From assembly GCA_013298455.1 (NCBI GenBank), contig JAAFHR010000030.1:1-14614 (forward strand): a stretch of DNA of 14,614 nucleotides. The letters run 5' to 3'. Position numbers and translations under genes: made by a program. Shown piece after piece: positions 6,386-13,367 of the stretch. Within the stretch, counting starts at the first letter, position 1. Every line of letters begins with the position of its first letter. The notes beneath the pieces were generated by a model. That model saw nothing but the letters and a program-made list of their open reading frames with translations. It was not told the origin of the DNA and did no database searches. The DNA is from Betaproteobacteria bacterium. Its GTDB lineage: Bacteria > Pseudomonadota > Gammaproteobacteria > Burkholderiales > Casimicrobiaceae.

Positions 6386-6425
6386 TTGGATTAAAGGGGC
6401 CGGGTTTGGATTAAAGGGGCCGGGT
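6386..6425. repeat. 20-bp perfect tandem repeat, two copies
   Basis: TTGGATTAAAGGGGCCGGGT occurs at 6386-6405 and is repeated exactly at 6406-6425, followed by TCATTTATGG. The first copy abuts the break point of the glmS fragment. The AAAGGGG(C/A/T)C(A/G)GGTTCATTT style of sequence resembles termini I associate with REP/IS200-type elements in proteobacteria. No transposase gene is present. Confidence 0.7.
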
Positions 6426-6469
6426 TCATTTATGGTGTTGCAACGTGCATTTGTTACACCCCGTGCAAC

Positions 6470-6751
6470 TCACCGCCCCGCCGCTACCTTGTAAACCGCG
6501 TTCCGTTCCCGCTTGCCCACGGCCACGACAATCACGATCACTTCGCTGTCGCGGACTTCGTAAACCAGTCGATAGCCGACGCTGCGCAGTTTGATCTTGT
6601 ATCGATCTTTATGGCCGCTGAGCTTTGATGCGGGAGAGCGCGGGTTGGTTAGCCGTTCTGCGAGCTTGGTTTTGAATTGCTCGCGCGTGTTGTTGTCGAG
6701 CTTCCACCACTCCTTCAGGGCCTCTTCGAGGAAGCCGAGTTCGTACTTCAA
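6470..6751 (-). CDS. relE: RelE/StbE-family mRNA-interferase toxin
   Basis: RelE cleaves mRNA in the ribosomal A site and halts translation. The 93-residue protein aligns without gaps to E. coli RelE in the core (ALKEWWKL, REQFKTKL, YKIKLRSVGYRLVYEV, VGKRERNAVY). The residues needed for cleavage are all present at the same numbers as in E. coli: K52, K54, R61, R81 and Y87. The toxin should therefore be active. The only suitable start is TTG 6751, three bases after the antitoxin stop with no Shine-Dalgarno sequence, so translation is probably coupled to the antitoxin. It forms an operon with the gene at 6755-7012. Confidence 0.92.
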   Translation of the reverse strand: MKYELGFLEEALKEWWKLDNNTREQFKTKLAERLTNPRSPASKLSGHKDRYKIKLRSVGYRLVYEVRDSEVIVIVVAVGKRERNAVYKVAAGR

Positions 6752-6754
6752 CGG

Positions 6755-7012
6755 CTACAGATCGGCGAGTTTGACTTTGACGACACGCTGGCCTTTGCGT
6801 GCGTCGGCGATGGCGTTGAGCTCCAGGTCTTCCAGCTTGTCCAGCTTGTCCATCAGCGCAGCGTAGGCCTTGGCGGGCACGCAATAGAACGCAGGCTCGT
6901 TGCGGTTCAGGATCGCTACCGGAAAGCCCTCGCCTGCCGCGACGGTGCCCATCGGGTTCTTCTTTAGTTCCGACACGCTTGCCGTAGTTTGAGCGAGGAT
7001 GAGGTTTGCCAT
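6755..7012 (-). CDS. Phd/YefM (StbD)-type antitoxin of the RelE module
   Basis: An 85-residue protein with the Phd/YefM DNA-binding N-terminus (ILAQTTASVSELKKNPMGTV, residues 5-24) and the family block FPVAILNRNEPAFYCVPAKAYAALM (30-54). A charged C-terminal arm (LEDLELNAIADARKGQRVVKVKLADL) should wrap the toxin. It would neutralise RelE and autorepress the operon. ATG 7012 is chosen because the protein then begins as family members do; the frame is open further upstream but without homology. A perfect TATAAT and an inverted repeat lie just upstream. The E. coli partner of RelE is the unrelated RelB, so this is the StbDE-style pairing. Confidence 0.9.
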   Translation of the reverse strand: MANLILAQTTASVSELKKNPMGTVAAGEGFPVAILNRNEPAFYCVPAKAYAALMDKLDKLEDLELNAIADARKGQRVVKVKLADL

Positions 7013-7042
7013 GACCGAATTAGCGTGCTGTTTAAAGTACCA

Positions 7043-7074
7043 ATTATAGTGCTTGCGAACCGAGCGAATCGGTT
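7043..7074 (-). promoter_or_regulatory. Promoter -10 and candidate operator of the RelE module
   Basis: On the minus strand a perfect TATAAT (7048-7043) lies 30 bases before the antitoxin ATG. Its -35 is weak. Directly upstream, AACCGA-(5 nt)-TCGGTT (7058-7074) is a perfect 6-bp inverted repeat in the spacer/-35 region, where a bound antitoxin would block RNA polymerase. The CGAAC/GTTCG bases outside it extend the symmetry partly. Confidence 0.5.
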
Positions 7075-7163
7075 TATAGTTCGGTCGTTCCACAAGCACA
7101 GGATCACCAAGAACGGGCTGTGGGTAACCACGAGTTGCGAAATTGCGATGATCGCCTGAGCGC

Positions 7164-8414
7164 TCAATCTTCGCGAATAGCCGCTTCAGGGTAAAGCTCC
7201 GGCAACAAAAACTGCAGCGCATCAAGCGGGAAGGCAAAGCGCACCGGGGCGACGTGGCCTGTGCTGGTGACGAGGCCGGTTTCGATGAGCTGGGAGAGCA
7301 GCGTGCGGGCCGTGCGTTCGCCCAGCCCGGTCATCTGCTGGAACTCGCCGCGCGCGGTGGGGCCGGCGAGAAAGAGGTGGTAGAGCGGCAGCGCGGCTTC
7401 AGGGCGGATGCGTTTGTCGTGTGCGGCGCGAAAGCTGATCAGCGCCTGGATACGGGTCTTCATTTCGTCAAGCCTGAACATGCGGGTCATGAAGTTGACT
7501 TGGTCTTCGCAGATTCCGACGACCCATTCGCACCAGCGGCGTAGCTCTTTCTCACTCAGGTTACCGCGTCCGTCGAGGTCGCCCTGGCGTGGCGCGTCGG
7601 CGGCATCGAGGCGTTCGTAGTATTCCTCGCGACGGCGGGCGAGGCCGCGGCTGACCGACCACAGGCCGCCACTCAAAGGCCACAGGGCGCAGTGGGTCTG
7701 CAGGCGGCAGGCGCGGCCGTTGCCGTCGATGAAGGGGTGAATCCAGGCCATGCGCTGGTGGGCGGCGGCAGTGACGATGAGCTGATCTTCGAACAGATGC
7801 GGGCACGCGTAGACCTGATCGAAGCGCGCAAGGAAGGCCGCCAGCGCGTCGGGCGGGGGCGGCTCGTGGCGGCCGACGGCCACCTGTCGTGTGCGCCACT
7901 GTCCGGGCTGGATGACTTCGCCCTCGGTGGTCAGGCGGTCTGCCTCGATCAGGCGGCTGTAGAGCTCGCCATGTGCCTGCTTGATGAAGGCGCCGGAGAG
8001 GGCCGTGGCGCCGCTCTCAACGGCGGATTCCAGCGCGCGCTCGGCATCGATGTGGGCGAGCGCGACGCGCTGTAATCGGGCGACATCCGGTTTGTCGGAG
8101 AAGTCGCGCCGCAGGGCGCGGCCAATGTTGTGCGGATGCGTGCTCTGACCCTCGACGCGGTTGGAGTAGTAGGAGCTCATCTCCCGCACCAGCTGGCGCA
8201 GGCTGGCGATGGTGTCGGGATGCACGGCGGCGGACAGGCGCAGGGATTGCTCAATGACGGCACGGGAGCGCTCGCGCAGAGCGTCCAGCCCAGTTTGCGG
8301 CAGCAGGGGCTCGAACTGATGCGGCTGGGTGTGTTGCGCGATTTGGGTGTTTTTCATTGTTTTTTGGGTAGCAGTGCCGGTATTATTGCCGGTACTTTTA
8401 CCAGTGTTTTTCAT
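7164..8414 (-). CDS. Fic family protein (class II, probable AMP transferase)
   Basis: Fic proteins transfer AMP, or another phosphate-containing group, from a nucleotide to a target protein. The signature HPFIDGNGRACR is at residues 226-237, with the catalytic His 226 and the nucleotide-anchoring GNGR; relatives often have G where C236 stands. SNRVEG at about 84-89 fits the (S/T)xxxE(G/N) autoinhibitory helix of class II Fic proteins, placed N-terminal to the core. The C-terminal third contains a probable winged helix (GEFQQMTGLGERTARTLLSQL) that may bind DNA. The protein is 416 residues from ATG 8414, or 397 from ATG 8357. The two starts lie in near-identical 20-bp repeats and neither has a Shine-Dalgarno sequence. 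The start is uncertain; the family is not. Confidence 0.92.
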   Translation of the reverse strand: MKNTGKSTGNNTGTATQKTMKNTQIAQHTQPHQFEPLLPQTGLDALRERSRAVIEQSLRLSAAVHPDTIASLRQLVREMSSYYSNRVEGQSTHPHNIGRALRRDFSDKPDVARLQRVALAHIDAERALESAVESGATALSGAFIKQAHGELYSRLIEADRLTTEGEVIQPGQWRTRQVAVGRHEPPPPDALAAFLARFDQVYACPHLFEDQLIVTAAAHQRMAWIHPFIDGNGRACRLQTHCALWPLSGGLWSVSRGLARRREEYYERLDAADAPRQGDLDGRGNLSEKELRRWCEWVVGICEDQVNFMTRMFRLDEMKTRIQALISFRAAHDKRIRPEAALPLYHLFLAGPTARGEFQQMTGLGERTARTLLSQLIETGLVTSTGHVAPVRFAFPLDALQFLLPELYPEAAIRED

Positions 8415-8423
8415 CGTTTTTTG
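8347..8423. repeat. 20-bp direct repeat duplicating the fic start region
   Basis: GTGTTTTTCATTGTTTTTTG (8347-8366) recurs at 8404-8423 with one mismatch (C for T). Each copy contains one of the two in-frame ATG codons. The unit is 57 bp, exactly 19 codons, so the reading frame is kept. Between them lie two TACCGGCA microrepeats. Confidence 0.7.
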
Positions 8424-8428
8424 TGTAC

Positions 8429-8460
8429 TTTATATCATATAAATCAATTATTTATGTAAA
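8429..8460 (-). promoter_or_regulatory. Possible fic promoter in an AT-rich block
   Basis: The bases 8424-8510 are strongly AT-rich compared with the flanks. On the minus strand TTTACA (8460-8455) is followed by overlapping -10-like hexamers, TATGAT at 8439-8434 (spacer 15) and TATAAA at 8434-8429 (spacer 20). None has ideal spacing, so this is tentative. Confidence 0.3.
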
Positions 8461-8625
8461 TTCTATATGGTCTATTCATATTTTCTATGCGATAAATTTG
8501 CCGGTATTTTTTCCATTGTCGGTAGCGCGAAACTTGAGAGTTCAGGTTCCAATACTGTTCACTTAAGCCGAGAAAATCTCATTGGCGCTCGGGCTGAGTG
8601 GGCCGTTACCTGAGTGGCATGCGAT

Positions 8626-8655
8626 GAACCCTTCGACAAGCTCAGGGCGAACGGT
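8626..8655. repeat. REP-like intergenic repeat (single unit)
   Basis: The block starting GAACCCTTCGACAAGCTCAG and ending GGCGAACGG matches a repetitive extragenic element that I know as widespread in proteobacterial genomes. Only one unit is present and no partner in inverted orientation was found nearby. The remainder of the 8461-8936 gap shows no gene I can support. Confidence 0.5.
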
Positions 8656-8936
8656 TGTTAAACATACGGCATTTGGTCAAGTTCAATCTACGCAAGCAAC
8701 GTCTGAGGGCTTAGCTTCAGTTACTCCGTCCCCTCGTTTCTCATCACAACAGCGCCGCCGCGCAGCCATCGTGCCGCAGGGCTGCTGACGATTGACCAAA
8801 ACGCGAATCGCTCCCCGATACGGAATCCTCGCAATCCATCGTGTGGCGAATGGCATAACGTGCTCGTTGTCATTTGCACAGAACCAAAAACCAGCCGACA
8901 ATCTGTCGCTCAGGCCACTTCAATCGGAAACAATCT

Positions 8937-9296
8937 ATGCGCGATGCCACTATTCCAGTCCTTTTGATCGTTGGTGGGTTGGCCCTGCTTGGTTGGAATT
9001 TTGGTTGGATTCCTGATTGGAATACGCTGATTGCGTTGGCGTTTGTTGGGGCTGGTGTGGCGATTTTGGTGTTGGATGGGTTAACGAAAAAGTCGTTGGT
9101 GGCGGGGCCGGTGTTGATTGCCGTTGGGTTGGGCTGGTACGGCTACTTCGATCTTGGCTGGCGTTCGCGCTTGATCGTGCCGCTTTTGATGATTTTCGCG
9201 GGATTGATGATGCTGATTGCGCGCTTTGCGCCGCTGCCCGACACCAAGCAGGGCGGCGTGTTGGCACCGCGTGAAAAGGACGCAACGCGGTTTTGA
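8937..9296 (+). CDS. Small integral membrane protein, LiaI/LiaF-like transmembrane region
   Basis: The 119-residue protein starts MRDATIPVLLIVGGLALLGW and has four hydrophobic helices at about 6-22, 30-47, 52-70 and 78-96, joined by very short loops. It ends in a polar tail (APLPDTKQGGVLAPREKDATRF). This layout resembles the membrane portion of LiaF-type envelope-stress proteins and DUF5668 proteins, without the cytoplasmic domain. ATG 8937 is chosen because the first helix follows at once; the frame is open to 8874, but that stretch is polar and unconvincing. The first 200 bases are strikingly G+T-rich, reflecting the hydrophobic, Trp/Gly-rich sequence. It precedes accA by 69 bp, which contain an accA promoter, so it is probably not cotranscribed. 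Function is unknown. Confidence 0.75.
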   Translation: MRDATIPVLLIVGGLALLGWNFGWIPDWNTLIALAFVGAGVAILVLDGLTKKSLVAGPVLIAVGLGWYGYFDLGWRSRLIVPLLMIFAGLMMLIARFAPLPDTKQGGVLAPREKDATRF

Positions 9297-9328
9297 GTGT
9301 CGTGGGTAGGCTTGATGTTTCAGGGCGT

Positions 9329-9358
9329 TTGAATTCTTAGGTCTGAACCCCCTAGAAT
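9329..9358 (+). promoter_or_regulatory. accA promoter, probably giving a leaderless transcript
   Basis: TTGAAT (9329-9334) and TAGAAT (9353-9358) are separated by 18 bases and match 4 and 5 of 6 sigma-70 consensus bases. Only 7 bases lie between the -10 and the accA ATG at 9366, so transcription should start on or next to the A of the ATG. No ribosome-binding site precedes accA. Confidence 0.55.
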
Positions 9359-9365
9359 CCTCTGT

Positions 9366-10331
9366 ATGGCGAAACAAACTTACCTAGATTTCGAACAGCC
9401 GCTGGCTGAGCTGCAATCCAAAATTGACGAGCTGGCTGAGCTGCACAACGGCGTGGATCAGCTTGATGTGTCCGACGAGCTCAAGAAGCTCACCAAGAAG
9501 CTCGCCGAGCTCAACAAATCGATTTACTCCAAGCTCACGCCGTGGCAAGTGGCGCAGGTGTCGCGGCATCCGCAGCGGCCTTACACGCTGGATTACGCGC
9601 ACGGCTTATTCACAGATTTCGTGGAACTGCATGGTGACCGCAGCTACGCCGATGACGCGGCGATTGTGGGCGGTTTGGCGCGCTTCAACGGCAAAAGCTG
9701 CATGGTGATCGGCCAGCAGAAAGGCCGCGATACCAAAGAAAAAGTGCTCCGAAACTGGGGGATGCCGCGCCCTGAGGGCTACCGAAAAGCGCTTCGTTTG
9801 ATGAAGATGGCGGACAAATTTGGGCTGCCGATTTTTACGTTTGTCGACACCCCTGGTGCGTATCCTGGCGTGGGCGCTGAGGAGCGCGGGCAGTCCGAAG
9901 CGATTGGCCGAAACCTCTTTGAGATGGCGCAAATTCAAAGCCCCATCATCGTCACGATCATTGGCGAGGGCGGCTCGGGCGGCGCGCTGGCGATTGCCGT
10001 GGGCGACGTGACGATCATGTTGCAGTACTCGACGTACTCAGTAATTTCGCCCGAAGGCTGCGCATCGATTTTGTGGAAAAGCGCCGAGCGCGCACCCGAG
10101 GCCGCGGAGGGTTTGGGCATCACGGCGCAACGCTTGAAATCGTTGGGGCTCATCGATCACATCGTGCCGGAGCCCGTGGGCGGTGCGCATCGCGATCCGG
10201 TCACAATGATGGGCAGTTTGAAGAGCGTGCTCGAGGCGGAGTTGGCGAAGTTTTCTGCGCTGACCCCGAGCGCACGTTTGACGCAGCGGCGGGCACGTTT
10301 GGCGGGCTACGGCGCGGTGAAAGCCGCCTAG
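9366..10331 (+). CDS. accA: Acetyl-CoA carboxylase carboxyltransferase subunit alpha
   Basis: With AccD this subunit moves the carboxyl group from biotin-BCCP to acetyl-CoA, making malonyl-CoA for fatty-acid synthesis in the cytosol. The 321 residues match the usual length (E. coli about 319). The N-terminus has the family's coiled coil (LDFEQPLAELQSKIDELAEL). The crotonase-fold core shows FVDTPGAYPGVGAEERGQSE, EGGSGGALAIAVGD and YSVISPEGCASILW in order, and the C-terminus ends with the expected helical region (LIDHIVPEPVGGAHRDP). The gene is intact. It has no Shine-Dalgarno sequence and a promoter abutting the start. tilS follows after 30 bp, an arrangement common in betaproteobacteria. Confidence 0.98.
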   Translation: MAKQTYLDFEQPLAELQSKIDELAELHNGVDQLDVSDELKKLTKKLAELNKSIYSKLTPWQVAQVSRHPQRPYTLDYAHGLFTDFVELHGDRSYADDAAIVGGLARFNGKSCMVIGQQKGRDTKEKVLRNWGMPRPEGYRKALRLMKMADKFGLPIFTFVDTPGAYPGVGAEERGQSEAIGRNLFEMAQIQSPIIVTIIGEGGSGGALAIAVGDVTIMLQYSTYSVISPEGCASILWKSAERAPEAAEGLGITAQRLKSLGLIDHIVPEPVGGAHRDPVTMMGSLKSVLEAELAKFSALTPSARLTQRRARLAGYGAVKAA

Positions 10332-10361
10332 CCCACCTCGGCGTTCCCCAGAATTTCATCG

Positions 10362-11717
10362 GTGAACGGCAGCCGCATCGACGAAGCACTTCGCTCGCTC
10401 TGTGAATCGTTGCCCTCTGATTCAACACTCTGCGTGGCGTTTTCTGGCGGGCTTGATTCGGCGGTCTTGTTGCACGCCCTCGCCCGGTTGCGACCATCGA
10501 TCAAGCTTCGCGCCCACCATGTCCATCACGGCTTGAGTGGCAATGCGGATGCATGGGCGGCGCATTGCCAAACGGCCTGTGATGCGCTCGCGGTGCCGCT
10601 GACCGCCGCCCGCGTTAGAGTTGAACGCAATGCGCCACAAGGCATCGAGGCCGCCGCACGAGAGGCTCGCTACAGCGCGTTGATGGCCGACGCCGCATCT
10701 GACAACGCCTTCGTCGTCACCGCACATCACGCGCTCGACCAAGCCGAAACGCTGCTGTTGCAGCTGCTGCGCGGCAGCGGACCTGCGGGGCTTGCAGCCA
10801 TGCCGTTGCGAGCCGATCAGCTGCTGCGCCCGCTCCTGAATGTTTCGAAATCGGACATCATTGCTTACGCCGCATCGCACGGCGTTTCTCACATCGACGA
10901 CGAGAGCAACCACGATCCGCATTACTCTCGAAATCGGTTGCGAATCTACGTGTGGCCTGCGATTGCCAAAGCCTTTCCGAGCGCGGAATCGAGCTTGTCG
11001 CGCGCTGCTCAGTTGCAAGCGGAAGCCGATGAGTTGGCGCAGGCAATGGCGTTGCAAGATGCCGCAAATTCCATCGATGCAGGCGGCTCGACGCTGGCAT
11101 TGCAACCTTGGCGAGCGCTCTCCACGGCACGTCGTCGCAACCTGCTCCGCTACTGGCTCGCTTTGAACGGCTCACCAGCGCTGGCGTTTGAGCGGCTGCA
11201 CGAATGGGAAAAGCAATTGATGTCGCACCAAGAGACGCAAAACATTGTGCTCCGACCGGCTCGCGCAGATGCAACGGTTCGCGTGTTTCGAGATGTCGCG
11301 TTTTGGGTGCCCGATTCGGTCACCGAACCATCGAGCGCCTCGCTGCAACCGATGGAGTGGCGAGGTGAAGCTTCGGTTTTGTTTGGAAGCGGAGCGCTCT
11401 CGTTCGACGCGCCGCAAGCGTTAGCCACAGCTAGCAGTTCGCGAGCCGCGCGGTTGCTACGCCGACCCGAACCGAATGAGCGCTGGCTCATCCGCCCGCG
11501 ACAAGCTGGCGACGCCATCGCCCTCTCAGCAAACTCGGGTCGTGTGAGCTTTAAAAACGTGATGCAGCAAGCCAGCATTGCGCCGTGGCTTCGGGCGCAT
11601 TGGCCGGTGTTGACCTGTAATGGCGTTGTGGCGTGCATTCCGGGCGTTTGCGTTGCAGATCAGTTCGCTGCGAACAGTCCGAAAAATGCAGTCGCGCCCC
11701 TCTGGAAACCCCAATAG
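10362..11717 (+). CDS. tilS: tRNA(Ile)-lysidine synthase
   Basis: TilS attaches lysine to C34 of the CAU-anticodon isoleucine tRNA using ATP, switching it from Met to Ile decoding. It is essential in nearly all bacteria. The PP-loop FSGGLDSAVLLHAL is at about residues 27-40, followed by AHHVHHGLSGNADAW and the second conserved block VTAHHALDQAETLLLQLLRGSG. The C-terminal TilS domain is seen in RWLIRPRQAGDAI and VSFKNVMQQASIAPWLRAHWPVL. It has 451 residues, slightly longer than E. coli (about 432). The start is GTG 10362, 30 bp after accA, with no good Shine-Dalgarno sequence; translation may be coupled to accA. Confidence 0.96.
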   Translation: MNGSRIDEALRSLCESLPSDSTLCVAFSGGLDSAVLLHALARLRPSIKLRAHHVHHGLSGNADAWAAHCQTACDALAVPLTAARVRVERNAPQGIEAAAREARYSALMADAASDNAFVVTAHHALDQAETLLLQLLRGSGPAGLAAMPLRADQLLRPLLNVSKSDIIAYAASHGVSHIDDESNHDPHYSRNRLRIYVWPAIAKAFPSAESSLSRAAQLQAEADELAQAMALQDAANSIDAGGSTLALQPWRALSTARRRNLLRYWLALNGSPALAFERLHEWEKQLMSHQETQNIVLRPARADATVRVFRDVAFWVPDSVTEPSSASLQPMEWRGEASVLFGSGALSFDAPQALATASSSRAARLLRRPEPNERWLIRPRQAGDAIALSANSGRVSFKNVMQQASIAPWLRAHWPVLTCNGVVACIPGVCVADQFAANSPKNAVAPLWKPQ

Positions 11718-11812
11718 ACATCGCGCGTTCCCACTTAAAATTGAGGCAATGTCAGCGCTTGGCTCGCCAATGCGTTATCGACACAACGATAAAAATTCTT
11801 TGGAGAGACCCC

Positions 11813-12787
11813 ATGTTTAAAAAAGTTTCACTGCTCTCAGCAGTGGCAGCATCGCTCGCGTTCGTCGCTACCGCAGCCAGCGCAAGCTATCCCGATAAAC
11901 CGATCTCAGTCGTCGTACCGTTCGCAGCGGGCGGCCCGACCGACGTCGTTGCGCGAAATCTCTCGCAAGCCTTGGGCACGCAGCTCAAAGGTTCGCTGGT
12001 GGTGGAAAACGTGGGCGGCGCAGGCGGAACCATCGGTGCCGGCAAAGTAGCGCGCGCTCCGGGCGACGGCTACACGCTGCTGTTTCACCACATCGGTATG
12101 TCCACTGCGCCATCGCTTTACCGAAAACTTGATTTCAAGCCGCTCGAGGATTTCATCCCGATTGGTGCAGTGGTTGATGTACCGATGACACTCATCGGCA
12201 AGCCACAAATGACCGCCACCAATGCCAAGGATTTGGTCGCCTACGTCAAAGCCAACAAAGACAAAATCAATTTGGCCAACGCGGGTCTCGGATCAGCATC
12301 GCACCTCTGCGGATTGCTCTTGCAGAGCGCCATGAAAACGGATCTCACGACCGTGCCATTCCAAGGCACTGGCCCAGCAATGACGGCGCTTTTGGGCGGT
12401 CAAGTCGATCTGATGTGTGATCAGTCAACTAACACGACGGGGCAAATCAAAGGCGGCAAGGTCAAAGCCTACGCCGTGACCAGCAAAGGCAAGCTCGCGA
12501 ATTTCCCAGAGCTGCCACCGCTCAATGCCGAATTGCCCGGTTTTGAAGTTGGCGTTTGGCACATCCTGTATGCACCGAAAGGCACCCCAGCGCCCATCGT
12601 GACGCAGCTGCAAACCGCATTGCAAGCCGCGATGAAAGACCCAGGTTTTGTGACCAAGATGAAAGAGCTTGGCGCTGAAATCATGCCGGTCGACAAGCAA
12701 AACTCAGCCGCTGCGAAAGCACTTTTGGCCGCTGAAATCGCGAAATGGTCACCGATCATTCAAGCAGCAAAAGCCTACGCCGACTGA
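11813..12787 (+). CDS. Bug-family tripartite tricarboxylate transporter substrate-binding protein
   Basis: Bug (TctC-like) receptors bind small organic acids or similar solutes in the periplasm for TTT-type transporters. They are massively expanded in Burkholderiales. The 324-residue protein has a signal peptide (MFKKVSLLSAVAASLAFVAT, likely cut after ATAASA near residue 24). The mature protein opens with the family signature YPDKPISVVVPFAAGGPTDV and keeps GAGKVARAPGDGYTLL and NAGLGSASHLCG. ATG 11813 is preceded by GGAGAG 5 bases upstream; the longer open frame to 11633 overlaps tilS and is rejected. No tctA/tctB membrane genes lie next to it, which is normal for orphan Bug receptors. The ligand cannot be told from sequence. 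A strong terminator follows. Confidence 0.95.
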   Translation: MFKKVSLLSAVAASLAFVATAASASYPDKPISVVVPFAAGGPTDVVARNLSQALGTQLKGSLVVENVGGAGGTIGAGKVARAPGDGYTLLFHHIGMSTAPSLYRKLDFKPLEDFIPIGAVVDVPMTLIGKPQMTATNAKDLVAYVKANKDKINLANAGLGSASHLCGLLLQSAMKTDLTTVPFQGTGPAMTALLGGQVDLMCDQSTNTTGQIKGGKVKAYAVTSKGKLANFPELPPLNAELPGFEVGVWHILYAPKGTPAPIVTQLQTALQAAMKDPGFVTKMKELGAEIMPVDKQNSAAAKALLAAEIAKWSPIIQAAKAYAD

Positions 12788-12839
12788 TCAGTTACGTAGC
12801 CTTGTTGGGCACGATCTAATCGCGCTCAACACCTTTCCG

Positions 12840-12873
12840 AAAAGCCCGCCAGACGAAAGTCTCGCGGGCTTTT
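12840..12873 (+). terminator. Rho-independent terminator of the Bug gene
   Basis: AAAAGCCCGC (12840-12849) pairs with GCGGGCTTTT (12864-12873). The interior continues after one C-C mismatch as AGAC-GAAA-GTCT, a four-base stem closed by a GNRA tetraloop. The T run follows directly. It lies 52 bp after the stop codon. The A run on the left may also let it act weakly in the other direction. Confidence 0.9.
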
Positions 12874-12927
12874 TGTTTCTCATCGTTAGTGGCTTGCTTG
12901 ATTATCAACTTGACCCAGGTCGAGACA

Positions 12928-13028
12928 TTGTCATCCTGAGCGGAGCGAAGGATCACGGCGCATACAAAAGGCGCTCTGGCGAAGACAAACGGGTGCATCC
13001 TAATGTTTCGCTCCGCTCAACATGACAA
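12928..13028. repeat. REP/MITE-like element with 20-bp-scale inverted ends
   Basis: The left end (12928-12950), TTGTCATCCTGAGCGGAGCG, is the imperfect reverse complement of the right end (13005-13028). They differ at two adjacent bases (CC against GT). About 54 bp of unrelated sequence separate the ends. The GTCATCCTGAGCGGAGCGAAGG type of sequence is a familiar dispersed intergenic repeat. No coding capacity. Confidence 0.6.
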
Positions 13029-13039
13029 CGCTGCCGCAC

Positions 13040-13285
13040 TGCTTGCCGCTCAGTCATGTTGATTATCCAATTAGCTTTATTCTTGAATCGCTTATAAATT
13101 AAGGCTTACAGCAATTTTAATTCTATTTTTGAATATTCACATAAATGCGCTAAAAGCCAACAAAAACAACACTTTTATAGAAAATGCTGTTGCAGCGATT
13201 CAAGCGCGTCCATCACGACGTTACTACCGTTCCACCATTCCTTCCACCTTGTGGAACCACACGTTTCAACGGCCATAAATTCTGT
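13040..13285. other. AT-rich intergenic stretch upstream of the IclR gene
   Basis: The bases from about 13060 to 13200 are clearly more AT-rich than the neighbouring genes and carry several A and T runs, so the region may be bent. It contains no coding frame I can support, no tRNA and no clear repeat. With the promoter at 13286 it probably forms the regulatory region of the IclR gene, and an IclR operator could lie here. Confidence 0.35.
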
Positions 13286-13315
13286 TTGAAACACTGAATT
13301 CACCTAGGATAGACT
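13286..13315 (+). promoter_or_regulatory. Candidate promoter of the IclR gene
   Basis: TTGAAA (13286-13291, 5 of 6 consensus) and TAGACT (13310-13315, 4 of 6) are 18 bases apart. They lie about 52 bp before the ATG at 13368, giving a leader of about 45 bases. Confidence 0.5.
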
Positions 13316-13367
13316 GTGTGTTGCAACGCACCATAGCTTCCCATTCACCGTTTTCGAATTCGCGATC

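Noticed and set aside
7254..8075. Several long open frames antisense to fic
   Set aside because: They follow the high-GC codon pattern of the Fic gene and have no family resemblance, so they are shadows.
8683..8901. Minus-strand open frame of 72 codons between fic and the membrane protein
   Set aside because: Rich in Arg and Cys with no family resemblance I can name and no start signal. It may be a shadow or remnant.
11633..11812. 60-residue N-terminal extension of the Bug receptor
   Set aside because: It overlaps tilS, hides the signal peptide, and ATG 11813 has a clear Shine-Dalgarno sequence.
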